DNA from: Trichococcus collinsii
GTDB lineage: Bacteria > Bacillota > Bacilli > Lactobacillales > Aerococcaceae
Direction of reading: 5' to 3'
NCBI RefSeq assembly: GCF_900107505.1
Contig: NZ_FNQH01000005.1
Coordinates: 62,001 to 126,000 of the forward strand
Length of the DNA: 64,000 bases
The notes under the pieces are model-generated. The model was given only the letters and a program-made list of their open reading frames with translations, did not search any database and was not told the origin of the DNA. Position 1 is the first letter of the stretch, and every line of letters begins with the position of its first letter. A program made the translations under genes and the position numbers. This document shows, one piece after another, positions 7,630 to 19,623 of this stretch.

Positions 7630-8697
7630 TCAGTTAGCGAATGGGCTTAACCCTTCATAACTATTGTTGTGGATCACATCGGATTTCAGGTAATTGATGA
7701 TCGATTCCGGAATTTCCACGCCTTGAGACTTGTTTCTCTCATAGCGCTCGTTGGATCCTTGACCGGGGTAGCGGACACTTGAAAAGCCCGCTGCTGGTTT
7801 GATGGCGTTCAATTCTTCCATCGTTTGGCTGATGTGCTGTCTGAAAGTATCGGCATCACCGAAGCGGGCTGGATCGAGGATAATGTAAAGTTGTCCCAGA
7901 TTGCGGCCGGCATGCAGGTCATGGTACATGGAACTGACGTGTTTCCCGAAAGGCAAATTCATCAGGACACCCGAAAAGATGTCGACCATCATCATCAATC
8001 CATAACCTTTAGGGCCGGCGATAGGCATTAACCCTCTCACTGCGTGCGGATCTGTGGTGGGTTGTCCTTCTTCATCGACAGCCCAATCTGCCGGAATTTC
8101 ACGCCCTTTTGAGCGGGCATCCAAGATTTTCCCCCACGCCTGCACAGTGGTCGCCATATCAAATATCAGCGGAGTCTCGGTCGCACTTGGCGCGCCGAAG
8201 CCGAGCGGATTGGTCCCGTAGTACACTTCTGCGCCGCCAAAAGGCACTGCCATCGGGTCCGACTGCGTCATCACCATGCCGGCTAATCCTGCTTCGGCAA
8301 TTTTGCGCAAATAGTAGGACAAGGTGCCCGTATGCCCACACTTGGATACGCCGATTACCGCCACGCCGGATTCTTTCGCCATTTTGATGGCTGGTTCCAA
8401 GGCTAAATTCGCTACATACTGCCCTTGGGCGTTGTCCCCATGGAAAACGCCAGAGCTCTCACCGCTTTTTTCAAATCTTATTTCCGGTTCCAGAGTGATG
8501 CCGCCTTTATGGATCCGTTCTGAATAGTACTCTACCCGAACCGCACCATGCGAATGCACACCGCATAGGTCTGCATACACCAAGTGATTCGCTGTTTCGG
8601 CTGCTTGGACCTCCGGCAACCCGGCTGCCTGGAGTTTGTTTTGGATCAATGCGTGCAACGCATCCGGAGTCACTTTGATTAATTTTTCTTCCGACAT
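7630..8697 (-). CDS. allD: Ureidoglycolate dehydrogenase
   Basis: AllD oxidises (S)-ureidoglycolate to oxalurate with NAD, the branch of allantoin breakdown that leads to carbamoyl phosphate. The 355-aa protein aligns end to end with E. coli AllD (349 aa) as I recall it: VYADLCGVHSHGAVRVEYY with the catalytic-histidine region of the malate/lactate dehydrogenase-2 family, QSDPMAVPFGGAEVYYGTNP, DMATTVQAWGKILDARS, GPKGYGLMMMVD and VSSMYHDLHAGRNLGQL. The ATG at 8697 follows AAGGAGGAATC; the frame extends upstream to 8850 without a start signal. It is monocistronic with its own terminator. The downstream enzymes (allFG, allH, carbamate kinase) lie about 10 kb away. Specificity for ureidoglycolate over related 2-hydroxy acids is inferred from similarity. 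Confidence 0.93.
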   Translation of the reverse strand: MSEEKLIKVTPDALHALIQNKLQAAGLPEVQAAETANHLVYADLCGVHSHGAVRVEYYSERIHKGGITLEPEIRFEKSGESSGVFHGDNAQGQYVANLALEPAIKMAKESGVAVIGVSKCGHTGTLSYYLRKIAEAGLAGMVMTQSDPMAVPFGGAEVYYGTNPLGFGAPSATETPLIFDMATTVQAWGKILDARSKGREIPADWAVDEEGQPTTDPHAVRGLMPIAGPKGYGLMMMVDIFSGVLMNLPFGKHVSSMYHDLHAGRNLGQLYIILDPARFGDADTFRQHISQTMEELNAIKPAAGFSSVRYPGQGSNERYERNKSQGVEIPESIINYLKSDVIHNNSYEGLSPFAN

Positions 8698-8802
8698 GAA
8701 CGATTCCTCCTTCATTTTCCATAGTGATAACCAATCGAAATACGCGATAGCACTGACCAGCTCAGCTGATCCTGTTTCGACGTAAACCCTTACCAGTCTA
8801 TA

Positions 8803-8816
8803 TGATAACGTTACCA
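8803..8816. promoter_or_regulatory. cre-like / LacI-family dyad upstream of allD
   Basis: TGATAACGTTACCA is a 14-bp imperfect palindrome centred on CG, differing at two positions from the CcpA cre consensus TGWAANCGNTNWCA. It lies about 105 bp before the allD start codon, so carbon control of allD is plausible (inference). Confidence 0.45.
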
Positions 8817-8970
8817 AAAATAGGCGGGTTTGAATTTGGTTAAATCGCACAAATCACCTGCCGCCCTTTGGTTGTTTTAGCGGTTGGTCATTTCGATGCC
8901 CCGAAAATAACATAATCAGAAGCATAACGGATACGCGCCTACCTGCGCAGCACTCAGGCCGGGAGCAGCA

Positions 8971-9020
8971 AAAAGGGCTGTCTCAAACTAGAATCGTATC
9001 TTCTAGTTTTGAGGCAGCCC
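8971..9020 (-). terminator. Terminator of the APC permease-lacZ operon
   Basis: Read leftward, a stem of about 19 bp (9001-9020 with 8975-8993, starting GGGCTGCCTCAAAACTAGAA, with one bulged base) with a 7-nt loop is followed by five T, about 105 bp after the lacZ stop. Confidence 0.85.
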
Positions 9021-9126
9021 CTACATTTCCAATGGTGAATCAGCGGCATTTCAAATTATTTGACATCCTATCAAACCTACGCCAAGAAGATATTTTATAT
9101 CCCAACACTAACGCGATATCATAACT

Positions 9127-13633
<4,507 letters not shown>

Positions 13634-13800
13634 AAAAAACCCTCCTTGTGCGTTTTGTTTAGCTAATTAGTAATCCTAAATTTGTTAAAATTAATTAACT
13701 CCTCTACTTGACTACGCTTTCATATTACTGTTTAGTTTGGTATTATGGAATCAATGAATGTTGCATATGTTTGACATTATGTTGTTTACGGAGGGAAGAA

Positions 13801-14649
13801 ATGTTTAATGCTGTGGGAACGTTCTCAACCAATGAAAAGCTGAATAACGAATTTTTTGTTTTTGAATGCGGGTATGAAGACGTTAAATTAAGAGAACCTT
13901 ATCAATACGAACCGATCGATTATTACTTGATTCATTTTATTTTAGAAGGAGAAGGACATTTTTATATTAATGATGAGCATATTATTTTAAAAGAAAATCA
14001 AGGATTTATTATTCCTCCAAATACAAAGAATAATTATTACCCTTCAGCTGAAGATCCTTGGAGCTACCGCTGGATTGGTTTTAAAGGATCGGGTTGTCAA
14101 AAAGTGTTCCAGGACTGCGGATTGTTACTCTCAGGTTCCGAAGATTCTATTTCTAATTATGTTTACAAATTTACAGATGCCTATCAAATGAATCATCATT
14201 TCAAAAATGTTTTTGACTTTTCTGAGGAAAATAAACCCTATTCTGCTCTAGGCGAGGCTTACCAAGTGATCGATTTGCTTTCTTCTCAATACCAAGAAGA
14301 AATGATTCATAGTTTAAGCGAAGCGGCAAGGTACGTTGAAAAATCCATTAATTTAATTCAGCAGGATTATGCTAATCCTGAATTTAATATCGAATATTTA
14401 GCCGCTACTGTAAAAATTGAAAGAACGTATTTATTTAGATTATTTAAAAAATTTAAAAACGTTAGTCCAAAAACCTATTTGATTCAATATCGCTTAAATA
14501 AGTCTGCTGAATTACTCAAAAAAACTAGTTATTCCATCGAAGAGATAGCCTATCTGGTTGGGTTTAACTATTCTACTCATTTTTCGAGACAATTTTCGCT
14601 TTACAAAGGTATTTCCCCTTCCAAATATCGTTCCCAATTTTATTCGTAA
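13801..14649 (+). CDS. AraC-family transcriptional regulator
   Basis: 282 aa from the ATG at 13801, which has GGAGGGA upstream; the frame extends to 13708 without a start signal. The N-terminal part (to about residue 140) is a cupin-like sensor domain (YYLIHFILEGEGHFYIN, GFIIPPNTKNNYYP). The C-terminal 100 residues carry two helix-turn-helix motifs, ending with the AraC signature IEEIAYLVGFNYSTHFSRQF and GISPSKYR. It resembles the MsmR/RafR type that activates sugar operons in lactic acid bacteria. It is divergent from the permease-lacZ operon and is the likely activator, with the galactoside or its product as inducer (inference). Confidence 0.92.
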   Translation: MFNAVGTFSTNEKLNNEFFVFECGYEDVKLREPYQYEPIDYYLIHFILEGEGHFYINDEHIILKENQGFIIPPNTKNNYYPSAEDPWSYRWIGFKGSGCQKVFQDCGLLLSGSEDSISNYVYKFTDAYQMNHHFKNVFDFSEENKPYSALGEAYQVIDLLSSQYQEEMIHSLSEAARYVEKSINLIQQDYANPEFNIEYLAATVKIERTYLFRLFKKFKNVSPKTYLIQYRLNKSAELLKKTSYSIEEIAYLVGFNYSTHFSRQFSLYKGISPSKYRSQFYS

Positions 14650-14764
14650 TACTTTGAGCTGCACCCAACTTCACATTCACATAGCGAGGGGAGCTTCTTA
14701 CGAACACCGGCAGATCCTCAGGCTCATTGAGTAGGCACGCGATGCCGATGACGTCAATGAAAAG

Positions 14765-15906
14765 ATGAACTGGCCCAAGAATACAGGAGCTAAAAAACTT
14801 TTTTCTGAGAAAGCAAATTATTTCGGCTTCATCTTATTGACCTTCATTTTCACCATCCCGCTTTTTTTGTTCACCACAGCCCAAGCAAACCGATATGAGA
14901 ACGAGTTGCAATACTTGCGAGCTAGTTTGGAATACGGTGAACAAGCACAAAAACGAACGGAATCAGAGCCTGCTGCAGCACATATTTCACCTTATACCAT
15001 TGAGCGGAATGAACTGTTGAAAGCTTACATTGACGCTCTCATTTCAGGAACGGATAAAGAAAGAATGAAGGCCGAATACGCGTACGAAAAAAAGCTGCTC
15101 CAAAACATGGAGTCGGGAATCCTAAGCGGACTCTCTATCATTGAGCAACGGAAGGCAGTCCTGATTCTTGAAAATTTAGTGAAAAACGATATAACCAAAG
15201 TAGATGACAGCTTTCAGGCTTCTGCTCCTGCATTAAATTATGTTGCACGGATTTTTAACGGCACTGTTTCCAGTTCTTTGATTTTCTCATTTTGCGCGCT
15301 TTTGTTCGCAAATATCTATTCATTTGAGAAAAGAAAAAATCACATCAATTTCTTTAATCTTGTCCCCAACAAATTAGGGAGTAGTTTCCTCGCAAAAGTT
15401 TCAACAGCTACTGCATTCGTCACCTTATCGTTGGTGATCTCACTGATTATTGCCTTTTTGTTCAGTGCTTTTCAGAACGGGATAGGAGATTTCCGCTACC
15501 CCATTGCTTATTCCCAAAATGGCGTCGACGTCTCTTAATATCAGTAACCGCATTCAACAGCAGATCCTTGCTGTTATTCTTGTTGTTTATCCTTTTCCTG
15601 TAGTCCCTTAGCTTCTTTATCTCCCTATTCACAGGGCGTTTGCTCATTAATGCAGGTATCCTATTGTCGTCCATTCTGCTGGTTGAGTCTCCTTTGCTGA
15701 AGAGTGATTCTTTAAAAAATGTTGTTCACCTGCTCCCGTTTTCGTATGCAGATCCCTATAAAGTGTTGATTTTCAACGATTACAATAGTCCGATAATCAA
15801 TCATCCTTCCTTAAACTTTCAGAACGGTGTAAACTGCCTTCTCATTTCCTCACTGCTATTCTTTGGCATATCCTTTGTGATCATTGTAAAACGAAAAAAG
15901 TTTTGA
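14765..15906 (+). pseudogene. Decayed ABC-transporter permease gene
   Basis: Two reading frames together encode one membrane protein. The first (14765-15538) has a membrane helix at residues 20-40, a long extracytoplasmic region and two more helices. It ends at a TAA after a shift of frame near 15525. The continuation is in another frame, with hydrophobic sequence through 15906, and is itself broken by a TAG at 15601-15603. Two lesions in one gene argue against programmed frameshifting. Upstream of 14765 the frame can be followed through another in-frame TAG, and no ATPase partner gene remains. The layout is like bacteriocin/peptide-type ABC-2 permeases; exact family not recognised. Confidence 0.75.
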
Positions 15907-16011
15907 CGACTGAATTCCACGAAAATACCCCCAATCGGAACCATATTGGGTATAATACAGGAGTACGCGGCATGTAACGATGCACAGAATCAGATAATTA
16001 AGGGAGATAAA

Positions 16012-16752
16012 ATGAGAAATATAAAAATGACGATCGAGTATGATGGCGGCAGATACCTGGGCTGGCAAAGGCTTGGGGATTCGGACAAAACTATTCAAGG
16101 TAAAATAGAGAATATCCTGTCGGCAATGACGGGGACAGAGATTGAAATCATCGGCTCCGGCCGGACAGATGCAGGTACCCACGCACGGGGGCAAGTCGCC
16201 AATTTCAAGACGACATCCAAAATGGATTTGACGGCGATGCAGGACCATCTGATTCGTTATCTTCCGCGCGACATTGTCGTCAAAGAGCTGGAAGAGGTTC
16301 CGGAAAGGTTCCATGCCCGCTATCATGCAGCCGGAAAGACATACAGCTATCATGTCTGGAATAATGTCGTGCCTTCCGCATTTGAGCGCCACTACAGCTA
16401 CCATTACCCTGGACACCTTGATATCGACAGAATGAACGAGGCCTGCAGCAAGCTTGTCGGAGCCCATGACTTCCTCGGCTTCTCTTCACTCAAGAAGTCG
16501 AAAAAATCAACGATCAGGACCATCAATGACATTACAATCCAGCAGGAAGGCAATCTGCTGCACTTCGCGTTCACAGGGGAAGGTTTCCTCTACAACATGG
16601 TCCGTATCATGATGGGGACGATCCTGGAAATCGGGGCCGGGACGATGGAGCCGGAATATATTGACGCCATCATCAAGAGCGGGATCAGAAGCGAAGCCGG
16701 GATGACGGTACCTTCTCACGGACTGTTTCTGGATGCAGTTTACTACGATTGA
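16012..16752 (+). CDS. truA: tRNA pseudouridine(38-40) synthase
   Basis: TruA converts uridines 38-40 of the tRNA anticodon arm to pseudouridine. 246 aa, normal length. The catalytic Asp is D53 in GSGRTDAGTHARGQ; other family motifs are IEYDGGRYLGWQ near the start, RYHAAGKTYSYHV, and FLYNMVRIMMGT near the end. The ATG at 16012 follows AGGGAGAT; a longer frame from 15946 has no start signal and crosses a TATAAT-like element at 15951-15956. It stands alone rather than downstream of ecfT as in many Firmicutes. Confidence 0.96.
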   Translation: MRNIKMTIEYDGGRYLGWQRLGDSDKTIQGKIENILSAMTGTEIEIIGSGRTDAGTHARGQVANFKTTSKMDLTAMQDHLIRYLPRDIVVKELEEVPERFHARYHAAGKTYSYHVWNNVVPSAFERHYSYHYPGHLDIDRMNEACSKLVGAHDFLGFSSLKKSKKSTIRTINDITIQQEGNLLHFAFTGEGFLYNMVRIMMGTILEIGAGTMEPEYIDAIIKSGIRSEAGMTVPSHGLFLDAVYYD

Positions 16753-16899
16753 CAACAAAGTCCGAAACATCAAAAGTAGACGAATACGCTGCGGTTTTTC
16801 GCAAGTATCCGGCTATTTTTTATTCATTGTCACCTGTCCGCCTCGATTTTTTTCGACCAGGTAAGGAACAAAATATATTTGGATTAAGGAAGTGTCCAC

Positions 16900-17607
16900 A
16901 TGCGTATTAATAAATTTATAAGTGAAGCAGGCCAAGCCTCCAGACGAGGCGCCGACAAGCTGATTACTGAGGGGCGTGTAACGATCAATGGAAAGCGGGC
17001 AACAATCGGCAGCCAAGTCGAGCCTGGGGATGATGTCCGCGTAAACGGCAACCAGCTGTTCGTTGCCCGTAACAATGTCTACATTGCCTTGAACAAACCA
17101 GTCGGAATCACGAGCACGACCGAAAAAGGCGTCAAGGGAAATATTGTTGATTTGGTCAACCATCCCTTCCGTGTTTTTCATATTGGGCGCCTCGATAAAG
17201 ATTCCGAGGGCTTGATTCTACTCACGAATGATGGCGATATCGTCAATGAAATCTTGCGTTCTGAGAACCAGCATGAGAAGGAATACGTTGTTTCTGTAGA
17301 CCGTCCGATCACTCCTGAATTCGTGAAGCAGATGTCAGAAGGGGTCAAAATATTGGATACGGTCACCCTGCCTTGTAAAGTAGAACAGCTATCAAAATAT
17401 GATTTTAAAATCATCTTAACCCAAGGACTCAACCGTCAAATCCGCCGCATGTGCGAGGAATTGGGATACAACGTTTACCGATTGCAAAGAATCCGCATCA
17501 TGAATATCCAATTGGACAATCTTCCTGTGGGACAATGGCGCTACCTTTCCAAGAAGGAGAAGGCGCAGTTATTCCAAGAGTTAAATTATGAGCCGAAGGA
17601 ATGGTAA
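16900..17607 (+). CDS. rluF: 23S rRNA pseudouridine synthase, RluF-type
   Basis: 235 aa. The N-terminal S4 RNA-binding domain (residues 1-60, [21 protein letters not shown]) is followed by the RsuA/RluB/E/F catalytic domain with Asp99 in [18 protein letters not shown], and the closing motif [14 protein letters not shown]. The S4 wording (RRGADKLI) and the [31 protein letters not shown] stretch are closer to RluF (position 2604) than RluB; the exact target is inferred. The ATG lies about 150 bp after truA on the same strand, so the two rRNA/tRNA modification genes may share transcription. A long hairpin terminator follows. Confidence 0.92.
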   Translation: MRINKFISEAGQASRRGADKLITEGRVTINGKRATIGSQVEPGDDVRVNGNQLFVARNNVYIALNKPVGITSTTEKGVKGNIVDLVNHPFRVFHIGRLDKDSEGLILLTNDGDIVNEILRSENQHEKEYVVSVDRPITPEFVKQMSEGVKILDTVTLPCKVEQLSKYDFKIILTQGLNRQIRRMCEELGYNVYRLQRIRIMNIQLDNLPVGQWRYLSKKEKAQLFQELNYEPKEW

Positions 17608-17683
17608 AACCAGAGGATCAGACTGGCCTCTGCCACGACCAATACCGCGGGTAGATTTTGGGCGTTACGATTGACGGGAGCCG

Positions 17684-17745
17684 AAACCTAAATAGCCGGA
17701 TGCCAGAGGGGAAATCTCATGGCATCCGGCTATTTAGGTTTTCGA
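17684..17745. terminator. Long perfect inverted repeat, terminator after rluF
   Basis: A 22-bp perfect stem (17684-17705 with 17720-17741) with a 14-nt loop, followed by a short T-run on the plus strand. It separates convergent rluF and carbamate kinase genes and probably serves both. Confidence 0.8.
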
Positions 17746-17781
17746 GAGAAAACTATTTTTGCAATCGCATCAACAAATCCA

Positions 17782-18723
17782 TTAATTCTCCACTAACGTG
17801 AACGAGCCTTCGTCAGAAAAGATTTTATCTATGTTGTCCAATGAAGTGATGACAGCCTTACCATTTTTAGTATTCTCCAAAAATTGGATAACGGCTTCTA
17901 TTTTGGGTAACATACTGCCGTTGGCGAATTGATGATCCAAGATATGCTGTTGCATTTCACTGGTTTTCACTCTCTCCAACTTTTTTTGATTTGGCTTATT
18001 GTAATTCACATATACATTATCCACACCGGTCAGAATGATAAGATAATCAGCATTCACCAGCTCCGCTAGTTTTGCAGCCGTAAAATCTTTATCGATAACA
18101 GCTTCGACTCCCTGATAACCTTCTGATGTTTCAATTACAGGAATTCCGCCGCCTCCAGCAGATATGGTAATGATTCCCTTTTCCACCAGTCCGTCCACTA
18201 TCGGAGATTCAATGATATGGATAGGCTTGGGAGAAGCAACTACTTTTCGCCAACCTCTTCCCGCATCTTCCATATATGTACTATTGTCGGCCATTCCAGA
18301 GAATGCTGCTTCCTCTTCTGTCAAAAATGGACCGATTGGTTTTGTCGGATTTGCGAAAGCAGCATCATCTGCATCCACTAAAACTTGTGTAATGATGGAA
18401 ACAACATCTTTCTCAATTTCCTCAGCTCTCAAAGCTTCCCGCAAGGCGTTTTGCAGCCAGTATCCTATACTGCCTTGTGTCATGGCCACACATGTATCTA
18501 GCGGCAATTCCGGATTTGCCAAAGAATCTCCAGCTTTTTGTTGCAGTAATAAATTCCCTACTTGCGGGCCATTACCATGCGTGATAATTAATTGATAGCC
18601 TTGCTTTATGAGTTTAACCAGTCTTTTACTTGTGTATCGTAAAGACTCTCTTTGCGCTTCTGCAGAAGGGTTATCCGCCAATATAGCGTTTCCGCCTAAG
18701 GCAACCACAATTTTTTTATTCAT
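17782..18723 (-). CDS. arcC: Carbamate kinase of the oxalurate module (AllK/ArcC type)
   Basis: Carbamate kinase transfers phosphate from carbamoyl phosphate to ADP, giving ATP, CO2 and ammonia. 313 aa, the family length. Motifs: VVALGGNAI at the N-terminus, [55 protein letters not shown], and [16 protein letters not shown]. It is the last gene of a leftward operon with allFG and allH, 21 bp after allH, the same gene set as E. coli fdrA-ylbE-ylbF-ybcF, where it is called allK. There are no arginine deiminase genes nearby, so it most likely takes carbamoyl phosphate from oxalurate. Confidence 0.95.
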   Translation of the reverse strand: MNKKIVVALGGNAILADNPSAEAQRESLRYTSKRLVKLIKQGYQLIITHGNGPQVGNLLLQQKAGDSLANPELPLDTCVAMTQGSIGYWLQNALREALRAEEIEKDVVSIITQVLVDADDAAFANPTKPIGPFLTEEEAAFSGMADNSTYMEDAGRGWRKVVASPKPIHIIESPIVDGLVEKGIITISAGGGGIPVIETSEGYQGVEAVIDKDFTAAKLAELVNADYLIILTGVDNVYVNYNKPNQKKLERVKTSEMQQHILDHQFANGSMLPKIEAVIQFLENTKNGKAVITSLDNIDKIFSDEGSFTLVEN

Positions 18724-18744
18724 ATTTTATTTCCTGACCTTCCT

Positions 18745-19623
18745 TTATATAACTTCTGCAAGCCCTTTTTGCCTCGCATCTGCTTCTTTCCCGCAAATCG
18801 CCGTATAAATGCCCAACAAGGTATCCAGTCCTGACGTGTGCCCAAATTGCATAATTTTATCGATGATTATGGCTATCTGCTCTTGCTCGCCTCCACTTGA
18901 TGCCGCACTGATCAATTCCAAAAACGGCGCGCTGATGTATCCATCCAACATGCTGATATAATAATGCTCACTGACATCAGTCGTTGTCTTTTTGTCAAGG
19001 GAACCTCTCAAAGCATCCATCCAATAACTCTGCTTCACAAAGACAGCTTGCATCATGCCATAGCCAATCAAAAAATCATCACCACTGGGTGTCAGACCGA
19101 TTCCTCTGCCCCAGAAATGGGAGATGTAACGATTCGCCTCTTGGGTTGAATCTATTTCTTTCTGCATAAGTTCCTCAATCAAACTACGATCAAATTCGTT
19201 TTGGATAACCGCAGATGCATGCAATAGGTTATGCTTCTCCAGTTCCGTTTTTAAAAGTTGCCATTCTGGCGAAGGTGATTTTCTCATACAGTCACTTATA
19301 TTCAGATTGATGGATTTATAATCACGCGTCGGAAACCTGAACAGCCTTCCCTTTGCATAAAGCAAAATCTCTTCTGCTTTAAGACGGACAATGTCTCCTA
19401 GCGAAACAACGGCGAGAATAGCTTTCAATTCGTCTTCCACAATGGCTAACCCATAAGCAGACAAGGGTTGTTGCATCGATCCGATATGGACAAGCTGATC
19501 ATTCCATTTGATCGTAAAACTGGATCTGAATAGCGCATGTACCTTCCCAATCTGATTCTTTTTTAAGAACCGGGATAAATAATTACTTTTTATCCCGATT
19601 CTTATTTCAATTGTGCTATTCAT
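18745..19623 (-). CDS. allH: DUF2877 protein, AllH-type subunit of oxamate carbamoyltransferase
   Basis: 292 aa with the DUF2877 hallmarks WGRGIGLTPSGDDFLIGYG and HTSGLDTLLGIYTAI. In E. coli the homologue YlbF (AllH) acts with FdrA (AllF) and YlbE (AllG) as oxamic transcarbamylase, making carbamoyl phosphate and oxamate from oxalurate; that is from the literature as I recall it, and the subunit's own role is not settled. The ATG at 19621-19623 shares one base with the allFG stop codon, so translation is coupled. Its presence in the same operon as a fused AllFG argues it is an obligate partner. Confidence 0.88.
   Translation of the reverse strand: MNSTIEIRIGIKSNYLSRFLKKNQIGKVHALFRSSFTIKWNDQLVHIGSMQQPLSAYGLAIVEDELKAILAVVSLGDIVRLKAEEILLYAKGRLFRFPTRDYKSINLNISDCMRKSPSPEWQLLKTELEKHNLLHASAVIQNEFDRSLIEELMQKEIDSTQEANRYISHFWGRGIGLTPSGDDFLIGYGMMQAVFVKQSYWMDALRGSLDKKTTTDVSEHYYISMLDGYISAPFLELISAASSGGEQEQIAIIIDKIMQFGHTSGLDTLLGIYTAICGKEADARQKGLAEVI

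Larger units (their letters stand above)
8698..9126. other. Intergenic region upstream of allD holding an operator and the lacZ terminator
   Basis: About 430 bp without a gene. It contains a cre-like dyad near allD and a strong terminator for the lacZ operon; a convincing -35/-10 pair for allD was not found, which fits an activator-dependent promoter. Confidence 0.55.

Noticed and set aside
14765-15906. Programmed frameshift in the ABC permease gene
   Set aside because: A second lesion, an in-frame TAG at 15601-15603, plus absence of a slippery site and of the partner ATPase, makes a pseudogene more likely.
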